A stretch of 35,512 nucleotides of DNA, from contig CALIJJ010000293.1 in NCBI GenBank assembly GCA_938017515.1, forward strand, positions 1-35,512, written 5' to 3'. How positions within the stretch are numbered: the first letter of the stretch is position 1; every line of letters starts with the position of its first letter. The notes below the pieces were generated by a model. The model had not been told where the DNA came from, did not search any database, and was given only the letters and a program-made list of their open reading frames with translations. The translations under genes and the position numbers were made by a program. Below, in pieces: positions 8,589-17,914 of the stretch. The stretch comes from an uncultured Pseudanabaenaceae cyanobacterium (GTDB taxonomy: Bacteria > Cyanobacteriota > Cyanobacteriia > PCC-9006 > JAAUQQ01).

Positions 8589-8909
8589 GGTGGCACTCCT
8601 TCTTAAGGACCTGAAATGCCTTGGGATTAGTCCCGGCACTGTTGACTGGATTTTGTTTTACTTTGACCCTAGAAAATTCTGTCCAAAGCCCTCAAATCAT
8701 CCCATCACAGGTCGCATTAAGTTGTGAGCCAAATCATAGACTCGCCCCTAGGATGGCTCTGTTATCTTTCAGACATCAATGATGACGCCCAAGCCTTGTC
8801 ATCCTAATCCCTGCGGTTTACGTAGTCATGGGGGGAGAATCAGTCATTTCTAAAAGCTATCTATCCGTCTTTGTGCCTGGGATCAGCCCGGTCTCCTGGA
8901 GGAGCGTGT
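8589..8909. other. Gene-free spacer (about 320 bp)
   Basis: I see no gene here with coding character. The spacer holds the promoter side of the small gene and the 3' flank of the dehydrogenase. A 12-bp palindrome ctcctggaggag lies at about 8893-8904, just downstream of the dehydrogenase stop. Confidence 0.4.
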
Positions 8910-9773
8910 CTATCGGTAAAGTTTTATAAGTGCTGTGATGTTGTCACCCTCATAGCCCTGGGCGATCGCATCCTGCAAGACCTGCCGCACGTGAGCCGAG
9001 ACCGGAACCGCTGCTCCCTGCTGTTTTGCCGTTGTCTCCACATAGCCAAAATCCTTCTCCACCAGATCAATGGGAAACATCGGCGCAAAGGCTTCAGCCA
9101 CCATGGCTCCAGCGGCTTGCTTGGCCGCTGGGCTGCAAACCGGGGTCGATGTAATGATGTCCATGGCATGTTCAAGGTCTAGGTTTGAATGTTGCAATAG
9201 ACCGATGAGTTCCGCTAGGGTTGCTAACTGAACGCCAAACAGTGCATTCACCGCCAGCTTGAGCGCTGCGCCACTACCGTTGGGACCTGCATGGTGAATG
9301 CTCCCTCCTAAAACCTCTAGGATCGGTTTTGCTACCGCGAAGGCTGTGGTGTCGCCGCCAACAAAATAGATCAGCTTCGCCGCTTCAGCCTGGGGTCTTG
9401 TGCCAGCAACCGGAGCATCTAGAAAAGAAACCCCTTGGACTCGGCATTGCTGGGCCAGTGTTTTGACCCAGGTGGGGGTGAGCGTGGAGCTTTCGATGGC
9501 GATGGTTCCAGCCTTTATCCCTGCCAGAGCACCGACTTCCGCATCCAGCCACACCGCCTCGGATGCTGCATCGTCGCGCACCATGCTAATCACGATGTCG
9601 GCATTTTTGGTAGCTTGTTTAGGTGTTTCTGCAACTGTGGCTCCGGCGTTCTCTAACGCTTGGGTTTTCTCGCTCGTCCGATTCCAGACGGTCAGACGGT
9701 GCCCTGCACTGAGTAAGACGGCTGCCATGCGAGAGCCCATGGCACCGGTTCCGAGCATTGTGATGTGAGTCAT
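8910..9773 (-). CDS. NAD(P)-dependent beta-hydroxyacid dehydrogenase (3-hydroxyisobutyrate dehydrogenase family)
   Basis: A 287-residue, full-length member of the family. The N-terminal Rossmann motif is GTGAMGSRMA (about 8-17). The substrate-binding signature DAPVAGTRP is at about 119-127. The catalytic region GSGAALKLAVNAL has the conserved Lys at about 172 and Asn at about 176. The C-terminal helical domain (DLVEKDFGYVETTAKQQG) is complete. Family members oxidise 3-hydroxyisobutyrate, tartronate semialdehyde, succinic-semialdehyde or related acids, and some act as imine reductases; the substrate cannot be read from the sequence. It is divergent from a LysR-type regulator 152 bp away, which probably controls it. 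Confidence 0.88.
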   Translation of the reverse strand: MTHITMLGTGAMGSRMAAVLLSAGHRLTVWNRTSEKTQALENAGATVAETPKQATKNADIVISMVRDDAASEAVWLDAEVGALAGIKAGTIAIESSTLTPTWVKTLAQQCRVQGVSFLDAPVAGTRPQAEAAKLIYFVGGDTTAFAVAKPILEVLGGSIHHAGPNGSGAALKLAVNALFGVQLATLAELIGLLQHSNLDLEHAMDIITSTPVCSPAAKQAAGAMVAEAFAPMFPIDLVEKDFGYVETTAKQQGAAVPVSAHVRQVLQDAIAQGYEGDNITALIKLYR

Positions 9774-9925
9774 GGTTATTTCACCGCGTTAATTTCACTG
9801 CGATGCTCCCAGGCTAAAGAGTGAGTCGTTCACAGTAAAGACAGATTCTGTTATGACATTCGTGCGATTAATGCATGAATAAAACTGTGCAGCCCAGGAT
9901 TGGCGTACAGCGTCAGACAGTGTTT
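9774..9925. promoter_or_regulatory. Divergent promoter region, dehydrogenase / LysR gene
   Basis: This 152-bp spacer separates the divergent dehydrogenase and LysR-type genes. LysR regulators commonly bind a T-N11-A dyad in such spacers. A near-palindromic attaatgcatgaat (about 9868-9881) has that shape and is a candidate site. This is inferred from position and symmetry only. Confidence 0.4.
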
Positions 9926-10819
9926 ATGGATATTTCTGTTCTCCAGACTTTTGTGGAAGTGGTTCGTCAGGGGAGCTTTGCTGCGGTGGCCCGCGATCGC
10001 AACATTGACCCCTCTTCCATTTCCCGTGCCATTGCCAGCCTCGAAAAGGAACTCGGCATTCGCCTGTTCCAGCGCACCACCCGGAAACTGTCGCCCACGG
10101 AGGCCGGTCAGCTCTATTTCAATCGCATCGAGCCCCTCGTCGAAGAGATGCAGCAGGCCGTGGCCATGGCCACCGATGTTTCCCATCAGCCCAAGGGGGC
10201 TTTGCGCGTTACAGCCTCCGTCTCCTTTGGGCTGCAATGCATTGTGCCGTTGTTGCCGGGACTGGAGGCACAATACCCAGACCTGCATGTGGAGCTGTTG
10301 TTGACGGATGCGGTGGTGGATTTGTTGAGCGATCGCATCGACCTCGCCATTCGCCTGGGTCCCTTGGCCGATTCAACATTGATGGCGCAACGGCTTCTGC
10401 GCACTCGCTATGCGGTTTGCGCCAGCCCGGATTATCTCTCCCGACATGGTTCACCCCAGACGCCAGAAGCCGTCTCAGCACACAACTGTCTCCGCTTCTC
10501 GTTGGCGGGGTATCGTTCACGCTGGCGCTTTCGCGATGCGTCGGGGGCTGTGAGCGAAGTGCCGGTGCAAGGGCGGACGATCATCTCCAATGCCATGGGA
10601 TTGCGGGATTGTGCGATCGCAGGCATGGGCCTTGCGCTATTGCCCCACTGGCTCATTGACGATGAACTCGCAGCAGGACAACTGCAACGTGTCTTGCCCG
10701 ACTACGCCGTGACCGCAACCCATTTCGAGACAGCAGCTTGGCTGATCTATCCCTCTCGTCGCTATGTGCCCATGAAAGTCCGAGCCTTTATCGATTACCT
10801 CAAACAGCATTTATCTTAA
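9926..10819 (+). CDS. LysR-type transcriptional regulator
   Basis: This regulator has 297 residues from the ATG at 9926 (MDISVLQTFVEVV), the standard LysR start. An in-frame ATG at 9875 would add an unlikely 17-residue extension. The N-terminal winged helix-turn-helix is clear (GSFAAVARDRNIDPSSISRAIASLEKELGIRLFQRTTRKLSPTEAG in pieces, residues about 15-60). It is followed by a linker helix and a periplasmic-binding-like effector domain (from about 90, GALRVTASVSFG; RIDLAIRLG). The subfamily looks like the CrgA/AaeR-like group that often sits beside oxidoreductase genes. It is transcribed away from the dehydrogenase and probably regulates it. Confidence 0.9.
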   Translation: MDISVLQTFVEVVRQGSFAAVARDRNIDPSSISRAIASLEKELGIRLFQRTTRKLSPTEAGQLYFNRIEPLVEEMQQAVAMATDVSHQPKGALRVTASVSFGLQCIVPLLPGLEAQYPDLHVELLLTDAVVDLLSDRIDLAIRLGPLADSTLMAQRLLRTRYAVCASPDYLSRHGSPQTPEAVSAHNCLRFSLAGYRSRWRFRDASGAVSEVPVQGRTIISNAMGLRDCAIAGMGLALLPHWLIDDELAAGQLQRVLPDYAVTATHFETAAWLIYPSRRYVPMKVRAFIDYLKQHLS

Positions 10820-10997
10820 GCAGCATTTCCCTTAGGCAATATTGGGTCGGAGCCGAATAGTGAGGGCAGGTTTAGCAGAGCAGCCAATGCTTTGGAGCCA
10901 TAGATTTGGAGCCATCGATTCAGCCCCAACCTACCCCCTTGCCCAGGGGATGCTTCTTTACCAGAAATCCCTTCACTCGTTTGCCCCCTACTCTTTT

Positions 10998-11090
10998 CTC
11001 ACAAACGTTTTTCCTCACAAACGTTTCCTAGGTAAAAGGCTCCCCAGGAAAAGACTCTCCAGGAAAAGGCTCTCTAGGAAAAGGCCCGCA
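10998..11090. repeat. Cluster of short tandem repeats at the end of the phycobiliprotein-like gene
   Basis: Two copies of ctcacaaacgttt (10998-11010, 11014-11026) are followed by about four 15-16-bp units beginning aggaaaag or aggtaaaag (11030, 11046, 11061, 11076). The stop codon of the minus-strand phycobiliprotein-like gene (11074-11076) falls inside the last unit boundary, so the repeat touches its 3' end. Confidence 0.85.
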
Positions 11091-11631
11091 TCTTCTCGAT
11101 GAGGTGGTCGAAATAGGAGGCAAGGTTGGTTCGCTGGGGCAAACGCTTCAGGCTTTCTACCTTGAGTGACTCCAACCCCGTCACCATGGCAGGCAGTGGG
11201 ACCTTCAATTCTCCATAGAGTTCATTCATATAGCCCAGCCCTTCATCACTGGTAAAGGCTGGGTTACTGCTGGCAATGCCATAGCTAATGCAGCGGAGAA
11301 AATGCCAAAAGTCTCGCCAGCAGGCTTCCGCACGCATCGCCGGATAGAGATCACCGCCGGGCTCTGTGATGCCAGGGTAGGCCGTCAGCACGGTCTGGCG
11401 TGCATCGGTGACAATTTCCTTGGCGTTGTCCCGCAGAAAGCGAGCGGATTGCACCTCTGCTGGGTCGGCTGCAGCCATTTTTAGCTGCTCTAGTTCTTCG
11501 TCCGTTAGATATCGCCCCTCATCATCAGCCGTTTTAATCGGAGTCATGACCGCCTCCCTAAGCCCTGCTGTGCTGACAATGCGGGCTTTGGGGATGAGTT
11601 CCCTGGCGCGATCGCTCAGCTGAAAATTCAT
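11074..11631 (-). CDS. Phycobiliprotein-like protein with bilin-binding Cys (allophycocyanin-like)
   Basis: A 185-residue member of the globin-like phycobiliprotein family. The bilin site is intact: Cys104 in EACWRDFWHFLRCISYG, with the Arg and Asp of the C-x-R-D motif that hold the chromophore. The C-terminal part (SDEGLGYMNELYGELKVPL) also matches helix F-G of phycobiliproteins. The N-terminus is longer than in normal phycobiliproteins, with an acidic insert (TADDEGRYLTDEEL). It is neither CpeA/CpeB, CpcA/CpcB nor standard ApcA/ApcB, and has no paired second subunit. It may be a terminal-emitter-like, sensor-like or assembly protein. It is divergent from cpeB across a 392-bp spacer, so the two may share control. 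Confidence 0.8.
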   Translation of the reverse strand: MNFQLSDRARELIPKARIVSTAGLREAVMTPIKTADDEGRYLTDEELEQLKMAAADPAEVQSARFLRDNAKEIVTDARQTVLTAYPGITEPGGDLYPAMRAEACWRDFWHFLRCISYGIASSNPAFTSDEGLGYMNELYGELKVPLPAMVTGLESLKVESLKRLPQRTNLASYFDHLIEKMRAFS

Positions 11632-12578
<947 letters not shown>

Positions 12579-12595
12579 TTGTCTGAGTTCTCTGA

Positions 12596-13129
<534 letters not shown>

Positions 13130-13172
13130 GTTGTTGGCAATATAGTTGCTGATTGGACTTAGGTCCATCCTT

Positions 13173-13235
13173 TCTGGGGATTCTTGGTCTTGGCTTGGTC
13201 AGTTTGGCTCAAGTCCTGATCTGGGAATCCCCAGA
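13173..13235 (+). terminator. Hairpin between cpeA and cpeY (attenuator-like)
   Basis: A perfect 11-bp inverted repeat (tctggggattc at 13173-13183, gaatccccaga at 13225-13235) encloses a 41-nt loop. It is 43 bp after the cpeA stop and lacks a clean U-tract. It could stabilise the abundant cpeBA message or partly terminate it, leaving less cpeYZ transcript. Confidence 0.6.
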
Positions 13236-13338
13236 TTGTGTTTGTGCACTTGCGTCTGCAACTGCTTGCTTCTGGAGTGAAGAAGCAGCTTTAAAGCTAC
13301 TCCCCTTTAAAACTCGCTTTTGATTGCCTTTTGATCTA

Positions 13339-14676
13339 ATGGATAATCGCTTTTCCAATATGTTTGGGCTCTCGGAAGAAGAGTGCATTCGTTGGCTAGA
13401 TACTCCCATGGAGGACTTGAAGGACGAGCCTGGCAATCTACGTTATGCTGCTGCAACTCATCTGGCGAACTATCCTTCTGATGCGTCCGTCCAAGCTTTA
13501 GTGCGGGCGATTAATAATACGAATCCGGAGCTGGATAATCGCATTGTTCGTCGTAAGGCTGTAGAGACCTTAGGGCGCCTGAAATCTGTTCAGGCTTTGC
13601 CCGTTGTTCGAGGTTGCCTTGCCGATGAGGATTGCTACACGGTGGAAAATGCCGTTTGGTCCATCGGGGAAATTGGCACGGATGATGTCGATATCTTGGA
13701 AGAGGTATCGCTTCTGCTGGAGAAGCCGAAGCAGACCTATCGGGTAATTATTCATGTATTGGCGAAGCTGGGGTACAAGCCCGGCGTTGCTCGGATTCAA
13801 AAGTTTACGGATCACGAGGATCGTTCGATCGCCAGTGCAGCCCTGACCTCCATCGCAAGACTGACGGACGATCGTTCTCAACTCGATAAAGTGGTCGAGT
13901 TTTTGCAGGATGCCAATGTCTATGCTCGACGGTTGTCGATCCAAGACTTAGTGGATGCTGAGCATTATGCTGCGATTCCGGCGATCGCCCAAAGCCCCGT
14001 CTCAGTCTCCTTCCGCCTACGCGGCATTCGCCTCTTGGCTGATGCAGGGGTGGGAGCTGGAAAGCTGGATTTTGCCAAGGACGTTGAACCCTGGCTCGAT
14101 AAAGTGATTGCGGATGACCCCAAGGACATCGCAATGGTTCATGAATATGATCAAGCGCCTACACTGGAGTTTTTGCTCGGTGAGCTTTATCAAACGGACT
14201 TTGGTCGTTGCTATTTGGCCCTGCAAACCCTGATGGCTGATCATCGTGAGGGCCTAGCGCCGGTTGTTATGGCAACCTACATGGACAAGGCTCGCAATGA
14301 CTACGGTGGTCACTATCTGGTGATGAAGCTGCTGGGATGGTTGCAGTATGAGCCAGCCCTAGAGCTTATTGTCTCGGAAGGGTTGAATAACCCCATGCCT
14401 CAATTCCAGAAGTCTAAGTTTGCAGCTGCGCTTGCTCTGGGTGATCTCGGAACGCCCGATGCAATTGCTTCTCTCAAGGAGGGACTCAAGTCTCCTGTCT
14501 GGATGGTGAAGTATGCCACCCTGATGGCATTGGAGAAAGTGGGCGATCGCACCTCCCACGAGACGCTGAGTGATGATCCGGACTGGGTCATCCGTGCGAA
14601 GTTAACCCGGCTTCTCGGGTCAGCTCGCTCCGTTTCAACTGATGATTCAGCGACGACAGTTGCATCAGCACGATAA
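13339..14676 (+). CDS. cpeY: Phycoerythrobilin lyase CpeY (HEAT-repeat, E/F-type)
   Basis: This lyase has 445 residues from the ATG at 13339 (MDNRFSNMFGLSEEE), the start that matches CpeY proteins. An upstream TTG at 13324 is also possible. It contains tandem HEAT-like helical repeats (YAAATHLANYPSDASVQALV; RRKAVETLGRLKSVQALPVV; SIASAALTSIARL) typical of E/F-clan bilin lyases. CpeY is known to attach phycoerythrobilin to alpha-Cys82 of CpeA, helped by CpeZ. Its position directly downstream of cpeBA and before cpeZ is the order known from Fremyella diplosiphon, which supports the assignment. It is probably read from the cpeBA promoter past the intergenic hairpin. Confidence 0.93.
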   Translation: MDNRFSNMFGLSEEECIRWLDTPMEDLKDEPGNLRYAAATHLANYPSDASVQALVRAINNTNPELDNRIVRRKAVETLGRLKSVQALPVVRGCLADEDCYTVENAVWSIGEIGTDDVDILEEVSLLLEKPKQTYRVIIHVLAKLGYKPGVARIQKFTDHEDRSIASAALTSIARLTDDRSQLDKVVEFLQDANVYARRLSIQDLVDAEHYAAIPAIAQSPVSVSFRLRGIRLLADAGVGAGKLDFAKDVEPWLDKVIADDPKDIAMVHEYDQAPTLEFLLGELYQTDFGRCYLALQTLMADHREGLAPVVMATYMDKARNDYGGHYLVMKLLGWLQYEPALELIVSEGLNNPMPQFQKSKFAAALALGDLGTPDAIASLKEGLKSPVWMVKYATLMALEKVGDRTSHETLSDDPDWVIRAKLTRLLGSARSVSTDDSATTVASAR

Positions 14677-14801
14677 GACTTGAGTTTTGCTTCGGTCTTG
14701 CCGTCTAGCCAATGCCCATTCGCTAAGCTCGCCCGAACCTTCGGGTATGCTTCTTTGCCGAGATTTATTAGCCGCCCTTTAATCATCAAACCTTTCTAGC
14801 C

Positions 14802-15413
14802 ATGACTTTGGACGAACATTTTGCGCTGCTCAATCATCCCAATCCGAACCTGCGCGATCGCGCCATGTGGGAAATTGTAGAAAATCGGGATGAGACCACG
14901 ATCGAGCGGTTGATGCAGGCGCTTGATAACGAGGATGTTGTGTTCCGGCGGGCTTCCGTCAAAACCCTCGGCGCGATTGGTGCTGATGCAGTGCCTGCCA
15001 TCGTCGAGGCCATGCTGAACAGCGAAAATGTTACGGTGCGCGGGAGCTGTGCCAAGGCTCTGGCTCAGGTTGCCATCTATCATCGCGATACGGTGTTTCC
15101 CCAGGCGGGACTGGATGGCCTCAAGCAATCCATGCAAGATGCCAACCCTGTGGTTCACATTGCTTCAGCCATGGCGCTAGGACAGGTCGGCGTGCCTGCC
15201 GTTGAACTCTTAATGGACGCGATCAAAACCACGGATAATGTTGCCCTCGCTGTATCTGCCCTGAATGCGCTGGGCTCGATTCAGGATGAGCGGGCTGCCC
15301 AGATGCTGCAAGAAGTGGCAGATGATGAGTCCGCTGATAGCTATTTGCGAGAAACCGCAGTCAGTGCGATTTCCCGTCTAGAGCTGGTGCAAAACTTTAA
15401 ACGCAACGGTTAA
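14802..15413 (+). CDS. cpeZ: Phycoerythrin lyase partner CpeZ (HEAT-repeat)
   Basis: A 203-residue protein made mostly of HEAT-like repeats (FRRASVKTLGAIGADAVPAI; VRGSCAKALAQVAIY; HIASAMALGQVGVPAVELL; AVSALNALGSIQDERAAQML). Length and sequence match CpeZ, the partner or chaperone that improves CpeY ligation and helps phycoerythrin folding. It follows cpeY by 125 bp. The downstream stem-loop at 15453-15489 separates it from the convergent CpeF-like gene. Confidence 0.92.
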   Translation: MTLDEHFALLNHPNPNLRDRAMWEIVENRDETTIERLMQALDNEDVVFRRASVKTLGAIGADAVPAIVEAMLNSENVTVRGSCAKALAQVAIYHRDTVFPQAGLDGLKQSMQDANPVVHIASAMALGQVGVPAVELLMDAIKTTDNVALAVSALNALGSIQDERAAQMLQEVADDESADSYLRETAVSAISRLELVQNFKRNG

Positions 15414-15452
15414 TGGCCACAGCCTAGGAGTAGTAGCCCCAACCCAGGAGAA

Positions 15453-15489
15453 TGGCTCAATCTTCAGTTAAGGCTTAAAGATTGAGCCA
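15453..15489. terminator. Bidirectional terminator-like hairpin after cpeZ
   Basis: A perfect 12-bp stem (tggctcaatctt at 15453-15464, aagattgagcca at 15478-15489) with a 13-nt loop lies between the convergent cpeZ and CpeF-like genes. There is no strong U-tract, but the position fits a shared transcription end. Confidence 0.7.
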
Positions 15490-15574
15490 CACCATCATGC
15501 AATCGTTACCTTGCCCAGGAGTGTCTTGTGAAGCTTCTGGGCAACGTCGTTTTTGGCCGAGCTAACAGGGTGGG

Positions 15575-16507
15575 TTAATCCCAACCGTCGTCCTCTGCCT
15601 CGCGAGTGATCTTGCGCTCTAGCTGAGAAACCGCCAGCTTCATGGCACTTTTGACTTCATCCTCGCCCTCTTGTTCAACGGCAGACTGCAAGGGTGCGAT
15701 CGCTTCTCCATCCCCAATTTTCATAATGGCCAACGCCGCTGCCTTCCGGCTCAGCGGAGCCGTGTGATTGAGCATCTCCAGCAGCTTAGGCATGGCAGGC
15801 TTGTGGGATAAATTGCCCAACACTGCTGCCGCCTCACTGCGAACATCCTCCACGTCATCATCCAAGGCACTGATCAAGAGTTGGAAAGCTCGCTCTTCTG
15901 GCGCATCCTGAGCAACCTTGGCGATCGCCCCAACCATGCCGACCCGCACTGCCTCAGAACCCGACTCGTAGGCTTCGTAAAACGTTTCCTTCGCTTCTAA
16001 CGCATTAAACGCCAAGGCCCAAATCACATGCCCCTTCGTGTTTTCGGGTAGGTCCTCAGCCTGTAGTACTTCCAGTAATGCAGGTACCGCAGGTGTTCCT
16101 AGCCGCGCCAGCGCCCCTGCACAGGAGCCATGGACCACCATGTCCTCATCGTGCAGCAGAGAATGAACCAGTGTCGGAATAGCTTCCGGATTGGCAATCA
16201 GGGTCAATGTCTTACCGCAAGCACGCCGGACGACTGGATTATCGTGGTTCGCGAGCCCTGCCATGACGGCTTGGGTTGTGGGGGTACCAATTTCAGAGCC
16301 CAGGGTTTCTGCAATGCGCAGACGGACCAAGCCACGGGTATCCGAGAAACCTTCAACCAATTGCTCAAACAGTTCTTGGTTGTTGGGATCGAGGGTTTTG
16401 TCAACAATTTGCTGGGCCACCTGAACCAGCAGTGCATCAACCGCTTCTTGCGCAGGCGTCAGAGCTTCAGTGGCGCCAGGCCCTGAAGCATTGGGTGAGT
16501 TTGTCAT
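15575..16507 (-). CDS. cpeF: HEAT-repeat bilin lyase, CpeF-like
   Basis: A 310-residue HEAT/PBS-lyase-repeat protein (VRLRIAETLGSEIGTPTTQA; VRRACGKTLTLIANPEAIPT; VHGSCAGALARLGTPAVPAL; VRSEAAAVLGNLSHKPAMPK; SRKAAALAIMKIGDGEAIAP). Length, repeats and location in the phycoerythrin island point to CpeF, the lyase known to attach the doubly linked phycoerythrobilin at beta-Cys48/Cys59 (MpeV is a related lyase). NblB, another HEAT protein of phycobilisomes, is usually shorter. A ggggc stretch precedes the ATG complement at 16505-16507. It is 12 bp downstream of the 79-residue gene on the same strand, so the two probably form an operon. The CpeF call rests on recognition plus context. Confidence 0.68.
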   Translation of the reverse strand: MTNSPNASGPGATEALTPAQEAVDALLVQVAQQIVDKTLDPNNQELFEQLVEGFSDTRGLVRLRIAETLGSEIGTPTTQAVMAGLANHDNPVVRRACGKTLTLIANPEAIPTLVHSLLHDEDMVVHGSCAGALARLGTPAVPALLEVLQAEDLPENTKGHVIWALAFNALEAKETFYEAYESGSEAVRVGMVGAIAKVAQDAPEERAFQLLISALDDDVEDVRSEAAAVLGNLSHKPAMPKLLEMLNHTAPLSRKAAALAIMKIGDGEAIAPLQSAVEQEGEDEVKSAMKLAVSQLERKITREAEDDGWD

Positions 16508-16519
16508 TGTAATGCCCCT

Positions 16520-16759
16520 TTACGATGCTGAATTCAGCTCAGCCTGCTGCTTACGCAGATTTTCAATCATGCCGTCGATTTTTTGGAGTTCAGGTTCGAG
16601 CTGGGCCATCACGACTGACTTAGGCATTTTTGCCTTCTTGGCCGCTGTGATGGTGTCGTTCACAAGCCGCTGACGATACTTTTCAAACTCTTCCAAGACT
16701 TCGGCAATTTCCTCGGGGCTATTGGGGGTCTCTGGTGCGTTTTGAGGGGTCTCTGACAT
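16520..16759 (-). CDS. Small helical protein upstream of the CpeF-like gene, unknown function
   Basis: A 79-residue acidic N-terminus (MSETPQNAPETPNSPEEIAE) is followed by a predicted helical region (EVLEEFEKYRQRLVNDTI; LEPELQKIDGMIENLRKQQ) that could form a helical hairpin or coiled coil. No membrane segment, Cys or known motif is visible. It lies 12 bp upstream of the CpeF-like lyase gene in the same direction and is probably its operon partner. A helper or chaperone role for the lyase is inference from position only. I do not recognise the family. Confidence 0.7.
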   Translation of the reverse strand: MSETPQNAPETPNSPEEIAEVLEEFEKYRQRLVNDTITAAKKAKMPKSVVMAQLEPELQKIDGMIENLRKQQAELNSAS

Positions 16760-17040
16760 GGGAGGGGTCTCTTTACTAAAGGAGTATTGATAAATCGGAT
16801 TTTATCTAAGTGCTGATCTTCTCAGATTGCCTCCCCCATTGGCAATCCGCGTTTGATGACACTGTTTTTTAGCGGCACTGTTTATAGAAGAATCCAGGCT
16901 GATAGGAGATTCCAGGCCAGCATGGATTGAGACTTGATGCCCTGGGGAGTGACGAGAGGGGATACAAGGGGGGCCGAGTTAGAAGGAGAGGCCCATGCCA
17001 TCCATGCCGAAGATTTCTCCAAAAAAAGGCAGAAATGACC

Positions 17041-17082
17041 CATCATCTTCTGCCAAAACAATTGACTCGGCAGAAGATGATG
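17041..17082. repeat. Perfect 14-bp inverted repeat
   Basis: catcatcttctgcc (17041-17054) and ggcagaagatgatg (17069-17082) flank a 14-nt centre. No gene is in this stretch. It could be an operator for a dimeric regulator or a hairpin in a long leader. Confidence 0.75.
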
Positions 17083-17482
17083 CCGACAGAAAAATGTCGC
17101 CAGAAAAACGTCGATAGAAAGAAACCCAGCAGAAAATAAATTCAGGCCGAAGCCATTAGGCGCCAATGGCCCCGTTTGATCAAATTGGGGAATAGCGAAG
17201 ACACAGATAACAGATAAGAACCAAGACAAAGTGAGGTAACGATTCTTCGTTTTTTGAAACGATTTTGAGCCCCCTGAACGGGTACATAGAATGGTTAACT
17301 TTTGTTAAGTGCCATTCATTTTCATGAGGGATAAGGCTTTTTCTCTTCTGAAGTGGGCTGATGGTAAGGGTCTCATTCGCTTTTTGTCGCGATCGCTACA
17401 AACCTTGTCTTGTATCGTATTTAGCCATTTTGTTCGGGCGTTAACCCTGAATCCCAATCCCCATAGGACTATAGACGCAGAA

Positions 17483-17500
17483 ATTGACAAAAACGTCAAT
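17483..17500. promoter_or_regulatory. attgac-N6-gtcaat dyad upstream of nblA
   Basis: A 6-bp inverted repeat with a 6-nt centre includes a ttgaca -35-like hexamer at 17484-17489. It lies about 155 bp before the nblA start. It may be an activator or repressor site overlapping a promoter, but no good -10 element follows at the standard distance. Confidence 0.35.
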
Positions 17501-17655
17501 CAGGTGTTACCGTGATTAACAATCAAGGCGGCAAACGTGATTGATTGTGTCGAAGTTCATATTGTTTATTTCGATACCAAACAATCGCAATTCATGAGAT
17601 TTCTACTGAGTCTCTGTCTTGGCACGATTCATTGAATCATGAGGAGGATGAACCT

Positions 17656-17829
17656 ATGTCAAGTGAAAAACAATCACTCTTGAGTGTTGAGCAGGAATTT
17701 AGCCTGCGTAAGTATCAGGATCAAGTGAAAGGCGTTAGCCGTGAGGAATTAGAGGATTTGTTCCTCGAAATAATTCGCCAGAAGATGGCCCAAGAAAACC
17801 TGTTCCGTGATTTGATGCGCAATCACTAG
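17656..17829 (+). CDS. nblA: Phycobilisome degradation protein NblA
   Basis: This protein has 57 residues from the ATG at 17656, chosen because gaggagg at 17641-17647 is a near-ideal ribosome-binding site and the size is typical of NblA (about 55-65 residues). The family pattern is clear: LSVEQEFSLRKYQDQV, then SREELEDLFLEIIRQKMAQE and NLFRDLM. NblA binds phycobiliproteins and delivers them to the ClpC protease, so phycobilisomes are dismantled during nitrogen or sulfur starvation or light stress. The gene lies between phycoerythrin assembly genes, with a long upstream spacer and three hairpins downstream. Confidence 0.92.
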   Translation: MSSEKQSLLSVEQEFSLRKYQDQVKGVSREELEDLFLEIIRQKMAQENLFRDLMRNH

Positions 17830-17837
17830 AATCGTCT

Positions 17838-17887
17838 CCCGTTTACCCAGCGTTTCGAGCGGGTGAACGGGGGCTCTTCCTAGAGCC
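17838..17887 (+). other. Two adjacent stem-loops after nblA
   Basis: The first stem pairs cccgtttaccc (17838-17848) with gggtgaacggg (17861-17871), 11 bp with one G-U pair and a 12-nt loop. The second pairs ggctct (17872-17877) with agagcc (17882-17887), loop tcct. They begin 9 nt after the nblA stop and may stabilise the 3' end of its message. Confidence 0.65.
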
Positions 17888-17914
17888 TTCCACTCTTACG
17901 GTCTGTTGTAATGG

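Larger units (their letters stand above)
16760..17655. promoter_or_regulatory. Large divergent spacer between the CpeF operon and nblA (about 900 bp)
   Basis: I find no convincing gene; frames open here are short, repeat-driven and lack homology I recognise. It contains a 14-bp inverted repeat at 17041-17082, degenerate cagaaaaaNgtcg-type repeats just after it (about 17085-17130), and an attgac-N6-gtcaat dyad at 17483-17500. It must carry the promoter for the CpeF operon (minus strand) and for nblA (plus strand). I did not find a clean NtcA site (gta-N8-tac). Confidence 0.5.

Noticed and set aside
10842..11102. Open frame ending in KRLSRKRLSRKR repeats
   Set aside because: The repeat peptide is a by-product of the intergenic 15-bp DNA repeat, and the frame runs over the end of the phycobiliprotein-like gene.
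16882..17229. Open frame of 115 codons on the minus strand in the CpeF/nblA spacer
   Set aside because: It spans the 14-bp inverted repeat and degenerate gaaaaa repeats, has odd composition with many Trp/Phe/Leu, and lacks a known motif or good ribosome-binding site.
17309..17515. Open frame of 68 codons upstream of nblA
   Set aside because: GTG start, no ribosome-binding site, no family match and overlap with the probable nblA promoter dyad.
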